Below, in pieces: positions 18,715 through 27,035 of a DNA stretch of 64,000 bases. Within the stretch, counting starts at the first letter, position 1; the number at the start of each line of letters is the position of its first letter. Origin of the DNA: Cognataquiflexum nitidum (lineage in GTDB: Bacteria; Bacteroidota; Bacteroidia; Cytophagales; Cyclobacteriaceae); the NCBI RefSeq assembly GCF_022538055.1, contig NZ_JAKZAM010000013.1, positions 80,626 to 144,625 on the forward strand. The letters run 5' to 3'. The position numbers and the translations under genes are program-made. The notes under the pieces are model-generated. The model saw only the letters and a program-made list of their open reading frames with translations. It searched no databases and was not told the origin of the DNA.

Positions 18715-19995
18715 ATGAAAAACAGTAAAGACAGCAGAAGGTCATTCATTCAAAAAGGATTGGTGGCAGGATTGACAGGTGGAGCCTTATTTTCGACATT
18801 TGGACAAGGCTTAAATGCTGCAGTTGACAGACAATCCCCCTATTCCAATCCATCAGATCTCAAAATCACAGACGTGAAATGTGGTTATGTCAGGGGAGCT
18901 CTTTATGTAAAAATTTATACCAACCAGGATGTTTGGGGTTGTGGTGAAGCAGTAGATGCCATTCATGGTACTTACCACCTTGTCAAAAGAATGGGAAACA
19001 TGATCAAAGGCCAAAGCCCTCTTAATCCCAACAGAATAGCTGAACAGTTAAGAAAAGGGGCATTTTTTGGTGGTGCCCAGTCGGGAGTTTTTGTAGCTGT
19101 CATGACCGCTATCGAAACTGCACTTTGGGATCTGACAGGGAAGGTTTTCGGTGTACCTGTTTACCAATTATTAGGTGGGAAATTCCGGGATAAAATAAGG
19201 GTGTATTGCGATACAGCATTGTATACCTCTACCAACCCATCTCCTCAAGATTACGCCAATGCAGCGAGAGGTGCGGTGGACCGAGGCTATAATGCAGTAA
19301 AATTCGATGTAGACGACGCTAGAGATCCCAACAAATATGATAGATTTAATTGGACTGCAAATCCCATGGAAATTGACAGAATGTATAATGCCATCGCTGC
19401 TGTCAGACAGGAAGTAGGTCCAAACATTGATATCTGTGTAGACATGCACGGGAGATACGATGCCATTACCGGCTTAAAAATGGCCCAAATGTACGAAGAC
19501 CTTAACCTCATGTGGCTGGAAGAACCTATTCCTGCAGATAATCCTGAGGTTTACAAATCCATAACCTCTCAGACTTCTACCCCTATCTGCACGGGGGAGA
19601 ATATTTATCTTGCTTATGGATTTACACGATTGCTTTCAGAATCTGCCGTAGATATCATTATGCCTGATATCCAAAAAGCCGGAGGCCTAGGTGAAGCACA
19701 AAGGATCGCAAACCTTGCAAATCTCTATTATGTGCCATTCTCACCACACATGGTTGCCTCTTTCTTAGGGGCCATGGCAAGTTGCCATGTCTGTGCTTCA
19801 GTTCCTAATTTTCAGATAATGGAATGGCAGATTTATATGGATACCGATCAACTTTGGAAAGATATCGTCACCTATGATGGTCCTAGAACAGAAAATAGTT
19901 TCATCACACTTTCAGAAAAACCTGGTATTGGGGTGGAAATCAATGAAGAAGGAATGAAAAAATATGCGGTTAAAGACCTACCGTTTTTTGAATAA
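18715..19995 (+). CDS. Tat-exported enolase-superfamily (MR/MLE) enzyme 2, DgoD-like
   Basis: This 426-residue paralogue of the preceding gene starts 54 bases after it. The Tat motif RRSFIQK is present, and the same mature start (NPSDLKITDVK) shows a shared origin. Active-site elements are retained: VDMHGRYD (Asp243 ligand and His245 general acid), WLEEPIP, CTGENIY, the MPDIQK Asp and the SPHM His. Segments around the barrel loops differ (TSTNPSPQDYANAARG against SSESPEDMAAGAME), so it probably acts on a different stereoisomer or on the next related acid. Together with the previous gene it reads as a tandem duplication that has specialised. Confidence 0.91.
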   Translation: MKNSKDSRRSFIQKGLVAGLTGGALFSTFGQGLNAAVDRQSPYSNPSDLKITDVKCGYVRGALYVKIYTNQDVWGCGEAVDAIHGTYHLVKRMGNMIKGQSPLNPNRIAEQLRKGAFFGGAQSGVFVAVMTAIETALWDLTGKVFGVPVYQLLGGKFRDKIRVYCDTALYTSTNPSPQDYANAARGAVDRGYNAVKFDVDDARDPNKYDRFNWTANPMEIDRMYNAIAAVRQEVGPNIDICVDMHGRYDAITGLKMAQMYEDLNLMWLEEPIPADNPEVYKSITSQTSTPICTGENIYLAYGFTRLLSESAVDIIMPDIQKAGGLGEAQRIANLANLYYVPFSPHMVASFLGAMASCHVCASVPNFQIMEWQIYMDTDQLWKDIVTYDGPRTENSFITLSEKPGIGVEINEEGMKKYAVKDLPFFE

Positions 19996-20015
19996 TGTAA
20001 AAAAACCAAATAACC

Positions 20016-20966
20016 ATGAATCGTAAAAACAGATTTCCAATAATGCTTTTGTTGACAGCCTTGATTTTAACTTCAGGGCTTGCGGAGGCACAAAATGTGG
20101 GTTCTTCACCCGATTATATCAAAGCCCTTACTTCAGAATGGAAGGGAGAAAGGTTTCCCGATGGAAGACCAAAAGTTTCTGACCAGATTTTAGAAAGATT
20201 AAAAAACATATCCATCGAAGAGGCTTGGGGAGTGTTGCGAAACAAAGGCTACCAAAACCAATATGAGGGCAATTGGCAGATTATCCTAGAGGATGAAGCC
20301 ATGACAGGCCGGGTTGTGACTGCCCAATATATGCCTTTGCGACCTGACCTTCAAAATCAGGTAAAAGAACAAGGTGTCAACAAAGAAGGACGTTCTCCAA
20401 AAGGGGGTACCAATTCATGGCCGATTGATATCCTGACAAACGGCGATGTATACGTGGCCGACGGATACGGAAAAATCGCTGACGGTACTTTGATTGGAGA
20501 TAATCTTGGGAATTCAATCTATGCCAAATCCAAACGGGGTGTGATTTTTTACGGATCTGTCAGGGACCAAGAAGGCCTATCTGAAATCAAAGGATTCAAT
20601 GCTTGGCACAAAGGCCAAGATCCTTCTTTCATCAATCAGATGATGCTAACCTCCATCAACGCCCCAATCAGGGTAGGAAGGGCTACCGTACTTCCCGGAG
20701 ATGTCGTTCTTGCAAAAAAATATGGTGTGATTTTCATTCCTGCGCATTTGGTAGAGGATTTGGTACTTACATCGGAAGTGACAGGATTGAGAGATGAATT
20801 TGGACATCTAAGGCTTCGCGAAGGAAAATACCTAGCAGGTGAAATAGACAGTGAATGGACTGAAGCCATTAAAAAAGATTTTCTCGCTTGGTTGAATAAT
20901 TACCCCGGTAAGCTGCCTATGACCAAGCAAGAATTGGATAATTACCTCAAGGAGAGAAACTACTAA
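20016..20966 (+). CDS. Exported RraA-family protein 2
   Basis: This 316-residue paralogue of the RraA gene at 16414 also carries a Sec signal peptide (LILTSGLAEAQ). The two share EWKGERF-DGRPKVSD near the mature start, GDVYVADGYG, IGDNLGNSIYAKSKRGVIF and the GSVRDQEGL Arg-Asp pair. It differs by a shorter insert in the middle. It begins 20 bases after the second enolase gene and precedes the third, so the order is RraA, MLE, MLE, RraA, MLE. Such alternation suggests two parallel dehydratase/aldolase pairs plus one extra dehydratase. The catalytic role is inferred from fold and context only. Confidence 0.87.
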   Translation: MNRKNRFPIMLLLTALILTSGLAEAQNVGSSPDYIKALTSEWKGERFPDGRPKVSDQILERLKNISIEEAWGVLRNKGYQNQYEGNWQIILEDEAMTGRVVTAQYMPLRPDLQNQVKEQGVNKEGRSPKGGTNSWPIDILTNGDVYVADGYGKIADGTLIGDNLGNSIYAKSKRGVIFYGSVRDQEGLSEIKGFNAWHKGQDPSFINQMMLTSINAPIRVGRATVLPGDVVLAKKYGVIFIPAHLVEDLVLTSEVTGLRDEFGHLRLREGKYLAGEIDSEWTEAIKKDFLAWLNNYPGKLPMTKQELDNYLKERNY

Positions 20967-21019
20967 ACACCAAATTCTAAACTAATACATGCACAATTAA
21001 CCAATAAACCATAAATAAC

Positions 21020-22504
21020 ATGAAAACCACTTTAAAAAGTATCATTTCAAATCAAAAGGAACAGGAACGGCAGTATGCGGTACAGCGACAGGCCGAAATC
21101 GACCATATTGACACCAAAGCGAATAGAAGAGATTTTTTGAAAAAAACTGCCTTGGGAGGAATGTCCCTCACCGCCCTCATGGGATTGAGTTTTGAGGACA
21201 CAATGGCGCAGACCACTTCAAAAGTACAAAAGGCCTCTGCCCCTTCTGATTTAAAAATCACAGATCTCAGGTATTGTGTCACCACTGTCTTAGGCAGAAC
21301 AGCCATTATCAGAATAGACACCAACCAAGGTATATATGGCCTTGGTGAAGTCCGGGATGGAGCAGACCCACGCTATGCCCTGATGCTTAAAAGCAGAATT
21401 TTGGGAGAAAACCCATGTAATGTGGAGAAGATTTTCAAAATCATCAAGCAGTTTGGCGGACAAGCCCGTCAGGCTGGTGGTGTCTGTGCTGTGGAAATGG
21501 CATTATGGGATCTTTGTGGAAAAGCCTACAATGTACCGGCATGGCAATTATTAGGAGGAAGATATAGAGATAGCGTCAGGCTCTATGCAGATACACCTAC
21601 AGGTGATACTCCTGAAGACCAAAAAGAGAAAATCAAATACCGTACTGAGGTACAGGGATATTCTTGGCTCAAAATGGACGTATCCATCAATCAGGTCAAA
21701 AACATTCCCGGCACGCTGAACAACACTTCTATATTGAACCAAAATTCAAGTCAGTGGCAAGGCGGTTATATGTCTTATGCAAATACAAAACACGCCTTTA
21801 CAGGGGTTCAGATCACGGAAAAAGGTCTGGATGAATTAGCAAAAATTGTTCACAGTGTACGGGAAATGGTTGGCTATGAAATTCCGATTTCTACCGATCA
21901 CTATGGACACATTGATGTCAACAACTGCATCAAACTTGGTAAAGTATTGGAAAAATATAATTTGGCTTGGTTGGAAGACATGGTGCCTTGGCAATGGACC
22001 GAGCAGCATAAAACGATCACAGATGCCTTGGAAACTCCAACAACTACAGGAGAGGATATTTTCTTATTAGAAAACTTCAAAGACCTCATCCATAACCATG
22101 CAGTAGATATCGTCCATCCGGACCTTGCTTCATCGGGCGGTTTGTTAGAAACAAAAAGGGTTGGCGATTATGCAGAAGAGTTTGGAATCGCTATGGCGAT
22201 GCACCAAGCAGGCACGCCGGTTTCCTTCATGGCAAACGTTCATTGTGCAGCAGCAACTCAGAATTTCCTTTCTTTGGAACACCATTCTGTAGATCTCCCT
22301 TGGTGGGAAGATATGGTGAGAACCACTGATGGCAGCAAAATGATTGTCAAAGGTTATGCCCCTGTTTCTTTGACTGCACCTGGGTTGGGAATAGAATTAA
22401 ATGATGAAGTAGTGAAGCAACACCTTCACAAATCAGATTCCTCCTACTTTGCCCCGACTACCGAATGGGATGAAAAAAGATCCCATGACAGGACTTGGAG
22501 CTAA
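21020..22504 (+). CDS. Tat-exported enolase-superfamily (MR/MLE) enzyme 3, divergent
   Basis: This 494-residue enzyme is longer than its two neighbours. It has about 34 extra residues before the Tat motif RRDFLKK and a longer barrel insert near residues 210-265. Enolase-type ligands are visible: Asp293 in STDHYGH, a Glu in WLEDMVPW, a Glu in TTGEDIF, an Asp in VHPDLASSGG and a His in MHQAGTPVS. The DxHGR motif of the first two enzymes is replaced by DHYGH (His294 and His297), so the acid-catalysis geometry and probably the substrate differ. A C-terminal WDEKRSHDRTWS extension is typical of a separate subgroup. A strong terminator follows. Confidence 0.9.
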   Translation: MKTTLKSIISNQKEQERQYAVQRQAEIDHIDTKANRRDFLKKTALGGMSLTALMGLSFEDTMAQTTSKVQKASAPSDLKITDLRYCVTTVLGRTAIIRIDTNQGIYGLGEVRDGADPRYALMLKSRILGENPCNVEKIFKIIKQFGGQARQAGGVCAVEMALWDLCGKAYNVPAWQLLGGRYRDSVRLYADTPTGDTPEDQKEKIKYRTEVQGYSWLKMDVSINQVKNIPGTLNNTSILNQNSSQWQGGYMSYANTKHAFTGVQITEKGLDELAKIVHSVREMVGYEIPISTDHYGHIDVNNCIKLGKVLEKYNLAWLEDMVPWQWTEQHKTITDALETPTTTGEDIFLLENFKDLIHNHAVDIVHPDLASSGGLLETKRVGDYAEEFGIAMAMHQAGTPVSFMANVHCAAATQNFLSLEHHSVDLPWWEDMVRTTDGSKMIVKGYAPVSLTAPGLGIELNDEVVKQHLHKSDSSYFAPTTEWDEKRSHDRTWS

Positions 22505-22529
22505 GTAGATTGATTGTAGTAATAGTGCC

Positions 22530-22570
22530 ATCCGAAAGCTGGGAGCAATCCCGGTTTTCGGATATTTTTG
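22530..22570 (+). terminator. Terminator after the enzyme cluster
   Basis: A 15-bp stem with two G-T pairs (22530-22544 with 22549-22563, loop GCAA) is followed by ATTTTTG. It lies 26 bases after the third enolase stop and 40 bases before the TTG start of the BASS symporter. Confidence 0.82.
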
Positions 22571-22603
22571 CTAATGTTGTAAACTCAATTAACCCATAAT
22601 CCT

Positions 22604-23683
22604 TTGAAAAACGCCATCATAAAAATAGCCAAAATTTTATCTGTCATCTTCTTCTTTCTTTCCCTTGGCATTTCCATATTCCAAGGTTTAAGCAATTCAG
22701 GACCATTTTGGATTCTATTTTTGATTTCCCTAGGTATCATGTTTAGAGGATATGACAAGCTTAAAGGGTTTACTTACACAGTCATGATTTTTGCCTGCGT
22801 GACGGCAGCGATGTTTTACCCAATGACTTTCGTACAAGTCGGAGAATATAAATTAAGTGGACTGATTGTTCCCCTTCTGCAGATCATCATGTTTGGCATG
22901 GGGACCTCCATGAGTTTGGGAGATTTTGCAGGGGTTGTCAAAATGCCCAAGGGAGTAATTATCGGGATTATGCTTCAGTTTACCATCATGCCATTTATAG
23001 GCTATACTTTGGCAAAACTAAGCGGTTTCCCACCGGAAATCGCAGCTGGAATTATCTTAATCGGTTGCTCTCCGAGCGGTATGGCATCCAATGTGATGAG
23101 CTTTTTGGCCAAAGCTAACCTTGCTTTATCGATTACAATTACTGCATTTACGACAATGCTTGCCCCATTTGTAACTCCTGTCTTGATGGGATGGTTAGCG
23201 GGAGAATTTGTGGAAGTGGATGTATGGAAAATGGTTTGGGATATCATCAAAATTGTAATAATTCCAATTGGCGCAGGATTGATTTTCAATAAATTTCTAA
23301 GTGGAAAAGTCAAATGGCTTGACGCTGCCATGCCTTTGGTTTCGATGATAGGGATAGCTTTGATCATCACCATCATCACGGCTGCAGGGCGGGATAGCTT
23401 ATTGAATATCGGTCCAATTTTGATTTTGTTGGTAGTGTTCCACAACATGGCCGGTTACACTTTAGGCTATTGGGCAGCAAAACTATTCAGAATGAATGAA
23501 CGAGACTGCCGAACTTTGGCATTGGAGGTGGGAATGCAAAATGCAGGATTGGCTTCGGGAATTGCCAAGGAAATGGGAAAAATTGCTACCGTCGGTCTTG
23601 CTTCTGCCGTTTTCGGACCATTTATGAATATCACCGGATCAATATTGGCTTCGTATTGGCATAGAAAGCCACCGAAGGATTAA
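22604..23683 (+). CDS. Bile acid:sodium symporter (BASS) family transporter
   Basis: This is a 359-residue inner-membrane protein with about ten hydrophobic helices. It shows BASS family signatures: GMGTSMSLGDFAGVV, LIGCSPSGMASNVMSFLAKANLALSI and ALEVGMQNAGLASGIA. The family carries organic anions, including bile acids, pantothenate and pyruvate, with Na+. The start is TTG (22604), with no better ATG near. It is the only transporter of the locus able to move a product across the inner membrane, so import of pyruvate or another keto acid made in the periplasm is a reasonable inference. The terminator just upstream means its level is set by read-through or its own promoter. Confidence 0.89.
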   Translation: MKNAIIKIAKILSVIFFFLSLGISIFQGLSNSGPFWILFLISLGIMFRGYDKLKGFTYTVMIFACVTAAMFYPMTFVQVGEYKLSGLIVPLLQIIMFGMGTSMSLGDFAGVVKMPKGVIIGIMLQFTIMPFIGYTLAKLSGFPPEIAAGIILIGCSPSGMASNVMSFLAKANLALSITITAFTTMLAPFVTPVLMGWLAGEFVEVDVWKMVWDIIKIVIIPIGAGLIFNKFLSGKVKWLDAAMPLVSMIGIALIITIITAAGRDSLLNIGPILILLVVFHNMAGYTLGYWAAKLFRMNERDCRTLALEVGMQNAGLASGIAKEMGKIATVGLASAVFGPFMNITGSILASYWHRKPPKD

Positions 23684-23739
23684 GTGTTATTTAAGAAAAA
23701 ACTATTTGGTGGCAATTTTTGCCGAAAAACATACGAGAC

Positions 23740-24726
23740 TTAATCTAATTCTAACTTAAAAATTACTAATTCATCTTCGTATACTATTCCAATTTTAGAA
23801 TCACTTAGAACAAAACCATCATCAGGTATTGCATCATTAATTTCAGGTAAAACATAGGAATGGCTATAAGATAAATCAGATATGTTATAAAGATCAAGAA
23901 TTCGGTTTTCTCCTAATTTTCTTTCCCCAACATTAGAAATAATGGCAAGGTAATTTCCTAAAATAAAGCTGTCAATTATCAGATCGGGAGCTTCATCTAA
24001 CATGAATCCGTCTCCAATTTGTTTTACTTGAGGAATTGGAAATTCTTTTAAGTATTTTCCCACATTCAGTTCTTTGGTTTTAGTATCGAAGGTGAACCAT
24101 TGATCAGAAAAATAGGGGGTAAACACTACCATGTTTTTGTTTTGAAGTAATTTTCCTTCATGAATTAAGAAAGAATAATCTAAGTCGTAGAGTTTATTGA
24201 TATTTTTTATAGGAATGAATTCGGATTTTTTAATGTCAAAAAAATCAAATTCCAATTTCATTTTCGAACCTGAACTTAAGGTTATCAAGAGGTCTTCATT
24301 TAAAAAAACCCCTCTTTCCACATTTTTGGTAAACTTATGGTAGTAAAAGACGGAATCAGAAAAATCCTGGATTTTAAAAGTGCTTTTTTCAGTATCGAAT
24401 ATGGCTGCCTTATAATCTGCAAAAACATGATAGTTTCTTACCAATAAATTCTCTTTTGGTCCATCTCCCCAGCCTCCCAAAGTATCTATTACTTGAAATG
24501 AGGGATCAAGTTTAAATAAGCTTTTATTCGAGTATTCATAAGCAAAAACAAAATCCCTATAAGCCTGAAACCTAATTAAGGGAAGATCCAAAGTAATTAT
24601 TTCAACTTCTTGTAGGTTTTTAAAATTTCTTTCTTCCTTATTATTTCCACCAATTTTACATCCAGAAACAAAAAGTAAGGCATAGCTTACATAAAGCCAT
24701 GCCTTTCCAAATTTTGAGTTGTTCAT
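23740..24726 (-). CDS. Predicted 6-bladed beta-propeller lipoprotein
   Basis: This 328-residue protein has a signal peptide ending in the lipobox FVSGC at about residue 23. The mature part is all beta, with recurring blade-like strands (RDFVFAYEYSNKSLFKLD, YKAAIFDTEKSTFKIQDF, GNYLAIISNVGERK, DSKIGIVYEDELVIFKLE). This pattern fits the TolB-like or BF3164-like 6-bladed propeller lipoproteins of Bacteroidota. It is the last gene of a three-gene minus-strand operon: two tiny secreted Cys peptides precede it, with a four-base gap to the nearer one. Related propeller genes are often found beside small exported NVEALA-type peptides, which supports a linked function, possibly surface display or export. 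The exact function is unknown. Confidence 0.74.
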   Translation of the reverse strand: MNNSKFGKAWLYVSYALLFVSGCKIGGNNKEERNFKNLQEVEIITLDLPLIRFQAYRDFVFAYEYSNKSLFKLDPSFQVIDTLGGWGDGPKENLLVRNYHVFADYKAAIFDTEKSTFKIQDFSDSVFYYHKFTKNVERGVFLNEDLLITLSSGSKMKLEFDFFDIKKSEFIPIKNINKLYDLDYSFLIHEGKLLQNKNMVVFTPYFSDQWFTFDTKTKELNVGKYLKEFPIPQVKQIGDGFMLDEAPDLIIDSFILGNYLAIISNVGERKLGENRILDLYNISDLSYSHSYVLPEINDAIPDDGFVLSDSKIGIVYEDELVIFKLELD

Positions 24727-24730
24727 TAAA

Positions 24731-24925
24731 TCAAAAGATTATTATAGTTCCTTTACCTTTATATATAGTACCCATTGTATGTGAATGCATACAAATTTGC
24801 GAATCGCCATTTGGGCAAATAATACCTTGCTTACCATTGGAAACTTCTTCTTGGGCAGTTAAAAATCCCTGAAACAGAATTATCACCAAGATAACTAACG
24901 AAAATTTTATAATGTAATTTTTCAT
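24731..24925 (-). CDS. Small secreted Cys peptide 2 of a tandem pair (64 residues)
   Basis: The 64-residue product has a strong N-terminal hydrophobic segment (IIKFSLVILVIILFQGFL) ending in TAQ, so it should be exported. The mature part of about 40 residues contains CPNGDSQIC and a C-terminal KGKGTIIIF. These match the neighbouring peptide (CPSGDKYLC, KGRGQTIITI), which shows paralogy. Its ATG overlaps the upstream stop by one base (TAATG), and the propeller gene follows after four bases. I do not recognise a named family; the closest idea is the NVEALA-type peptides of Bacteroidota. The two Cys could form a disulphide or be modified. Confidence 0.66.
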   Translation of the reverse strand: MKNYIIKFSLVILVIILFQGFLTAQEEVSNGKQGIICPNGDSQICMHSHTMGTIYKGKGTIIIF

Positions 24926-25116
24926 TATTGAATTGTTATAATTGTTTGACCTCTTCCTTTTCTAACAGGTATTCCTTCTCGTGTTGTGTAACATAGATAT
25001 TTATCACCTGAAGGACAAGCAATAGTGGTAGTTTGCGCTTCAGTATTTGACGTTGTAATTGTCGTTGCAAAAACGACCATTACTATTATAATTGGTAAAT
25101 AAAATAGGTTTTTCAA
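24925..25116 (-). CDS. Small secreted Cys peptide 1 of a tandem pair (63 residues)
   Basis: This is the first gene of the operon. The 63-residue product has a hydrophobic leader (LPIIIVMVVFATTI) and a likely cut after NTEAQ, which is reminiscent of the NVEALA motif. The mature part carries CPSGDKYLCYT and KGRGQTIITIQ. Spacing of the two Cys (CPxGDxxxC) and the KG-G-xxII tail are shared with peptide 2, so the pair arose by duplication. The stop codon overlaps the start of the next gene. Function is unknown; short length, export and tight coupling to a lipoprotein propeller suggest a signal, toxin-like or structural peptide. Confidence 0.66.
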   Translation of the reverse strand: MKNLFYLPIIIVMVVFATTITTSNTEAQTTTIACPSGDKYLCYTTREGIPVRKGRGQTIITIQ

Positions 25117-25410
25117 AACATTTTTTTTTATTAAATTATTTATACGCTGTCCACAAGCCTTTTGTGAAGGTTTGATATACTATTTGCCGGCTTTTGTTAT
25201 ATCGATTTTAAATAAAAAAAAAAAAACAGTTTATTTCCTAACTTTTGTTTAATTAAATGGTATTAAATTTAATTATGGTAACCTATAGGAATTTTTATAA
25301 TTAAAAAATGTAAAAAAACAGTGATTAAATTAAGGATTCTTTTGAACAAAGAAACCTTCATATATTCAAACTCCTAAAGGGCATAATTATAAACAATTAA
25401 AACGTAGCGA
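25117..25410. other. AT-rich spacer between peptide operon and thiL
   Basis: This 294-base stretch has long A and T runs and no ORF of note. It must hold the promoter of the minus-strand peptide operon and the end of the thiL transcript. I see no confident promoter, terminator or repeat. Confidence 0.5.
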
Positions 25411-26439
25411 CTAAAAATGCTTCCAGCCCTGTGCTTTCAAAGAAACCACTGTTCCACTTTTGGTTACCATAAGTTTGCCATCTTCCGCTTTGGTCACATG
25501 GCCGATGAAATGGATATCGGGGTGTTTTTCTAATTTGGAGAAATCTTTTTGGTCGATCGTAAAGAGCAATTCATAATCCTCTCCCCCATTCAACACACAG
25601 GTTATCGGATCGAGATTCAGTTCTACCGCAGTATCAAAAGTCTGTTTGTCAATCGGCAGTTTGTCTTCATAAATCGTCACTCCTACCCCTGAAGCTTTGC
25701 AGATATGAAAAAGCTCCGAAGCCAATCCATCAGACACATCTATCATACTTGTCGGGACAATCTCCATTTCCCGCAATTCATGGATGATGTCCATCCTAGC
25801 TTCGGGACGAAGCTGACGGCCTGTGACATATTGGAATCCATCCAATTCAGGTGTCATTTCGGGATTGGCAAGATAGACTTGCTTTTCCCTTTCCAATATC
25901 TGCAATCCTACCAAAGCGCCACCCAAATCGCCTGTCACGCAGACAATGTCATTGACTTTGGCACCTGACCTGAAGCTGAGTTGTTCTTTTTTTGCTTCTC
26001 CGATGGCTGTAATAGATATGACCAAACCTGACCGTGAAGCCGTGGTATCCCCGCCTATTACATCTACTCCGTAATGTTCCGCTGCGGCGTTGATTCCCGA
26101 ATACAATGCATCTACAGCTTCTACCGAAAACCTATTTGACAAAGCGATGCTGACTGTAATCTGTTTGGGAATGGCATTCATGGCCGCCACATCGGAGACA
26201 TTCACAGCTACAGCCTTGAATCCCAAATGTGGCAACGGTGCATAAGAAAGATCAAAATGTACCCCTTCCAAGAGTAAATCTGTAGTGACTACCTTTACAT
26301 GATCTCCCGCATCTAGGACCGCCGCATCATCTCCGATACCGAATGAAGTAGAACTGTTTTTGATTATAATACTTTCTTTAAGGTGGTCAATTAGACCAAA
26401 CTCCCCTATTTCACCTATTTCTGTTCTTTTTTCTGACAT
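25411..26439 (-). CDS. thiL: Thiamine-monophosphate kinase
   Basis: The 342-residue ThiL phosphorylates thiamine monophosphate to the active diphosphate in the cytoplasm. N-terminal GIGDDAAVLD binds the nucleotide and metal. TTDLLLEGVHF, KAVAVNVSDVAAM, IGGDTTAS, VTGDLGGA, MIDVSDGLA and LNGGEDYELLFT follow in the usual order for the PurM/ThiL superfamily. I chose the ATG at 26439; four extra in-frame residues (MKKK) upstream add nothing conserved. It is the second gene after the epimerase on the minus strand with a 100-base spacer that carries 8-bp repeats, so common transcription is uncertain. Confidence 0.93.
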   Translation of the reverse strand: MSEKRTEIGEIGEFGLIDHLKESIIIKNSSTSFGIGDDAAVLDAGDHVKVVTTDLLLEGVHFDLSYAPLPHLGFKAVAVNVSDVAAMNAIPKQITVSIALSNRFSVEAVDALYSGINAAAEHYGVDVIGGDTTASRSGLVISITAIGEAKKEQLSFRSGAKVNDIVCVTGDLGGALVGLQILEREKQVYLANPEMTPELDGFQYVTGRQLRPEARMDIIHELREMEIVPTSMIDVSDGLASELFHICKASGVGVTIYEDKLPIDKQTFDTAVELNLDPITCVLNGGEDYELLFTIDQKDFSKLEKHPDIHFIGHVTKAEDGKLMVTKSGTVVSLKAQGWKHF

Positions 26440-26501
26440 CTTTTTTTTCAAAAGGATTTAAATCCTGCTTATATTTTTAAATTCTCGAAGCTACCTCCTA
26501 T

Positions 26502-26541
26502 CAATCTTCAAATTTTTCAATCTTCCAATCTTCCAATCATC
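26502..26541. repeat. Short tandem array, 8-bp period (CAATCTTC)
   Basis: Five consecutive 8-bp units occur: CAATCTTC, AAATTTTT, CAATCTTC, CAATCTTC, CAATCATC. The array fills the spacer and reaches the last two bases of the epimerase gene. It belongs to the class of short-period intergenic arrays seen elsewhere in this window. Confidence 0.7.
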
Positions 26542-26944
26542 AACCGTTCTTCTCCTGACACAATTCCACCAAAACCCCGTTGGTGGATCGAGGATGCAAA
26601 AATACAACTATTTTGTTGTCGGCACCTGCTTTGGGTGTTTCATTGAGAATCTCAAAACCTTCACTTTTCAACCTTTCCATTTCCGCATAAATATCTTCGA
26701 CATCAAATGCGATGTGGTGGACTCCCTCGGATTTTTTATCAATAAACTTTGCAATAGGACTATCGGGTCTAGTCGCTTCCAACAATTCAATTTTTGTCTC
26801 CCCAATCATAAAAAAAGAGGTTTTTACCCCTTCCCCTTCTACCGCTTCTTGCTTATAATTATCCTTCCCTAATAATTTCGAAAACAGTTCATTGGATTTT
26901 TCCAAATCTTTGACAGCAATACCTAAATGCTCAATTTTTCTCAT
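26540..26944 (-). CDS. mce: Methylmalonyl-CoA epimerase
   Basis: This 134-residue VOC-family enzyme converts (S)- to (R)-methylmalonyl-CoA in the propionate/succinate route. Metal ligands fit the family: His in KIEHLGIAV near residue 6, Glu in ETKIELLE, His in EGVHHIAF and Glu in GVLVELCQ. The length is standard for the single-domain enzyme. The gene is divergent from the Fe-S carrier gene at 27036, with a shared 91-base promoter region. Methylmalonyl-CoA mutase is not present in the window, as is often the case because these genes are unlinked. Confidence 0.92.
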   Translation of the reverse strand: MRKIEHLGIAVKDLEKSNELFSKLLGKDNYKQEAVEGEGVKTSFFMIGETKIELLEATRPDSPIAKFIDKKSEGVHHIAFDVEDIYAEMERLKSEGFEILNETPKAGADNKIVVFLHPRSTNGVLVELCQEKNG

Positions 26945-26957
26945 TTCAATATTTTTT

Positions 26958-26965
26958 TATCTTTG
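26958..26965 (+). promoter_or_regulatory. Candidate -7 element (TATCTTTG) for the A-type carrier gene
   Basis: TATCTTTG is a full match to TAnnTTTG, located 70 bases before the ATG at 27036 and just upstream of the divergent epimerase start. A leader of about 64 bases would result. No clear -33 element is visible. Confidence 0.4.
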
Positions 26966-27035
26966 CTATTGAATTTATTCAACCCTACGCATGTTATACT
27001 CATGCTTTGTACAACTGAATTTAATACTTAAAGAT

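Noticed and set aside
22604..23683. BASS protein as a bile-acid importer
   Set aside because: Family name only; the locus has no steroid-related gene, and keto-acid or pantothenate-like substrates are at least as likely.
23700..23730. GGCAATTTTTGCC hairpin as a terminator after the BASS gene
   Set aside because: The stem is only 4-5 bp and no T-run follows on either strand at the right distance.
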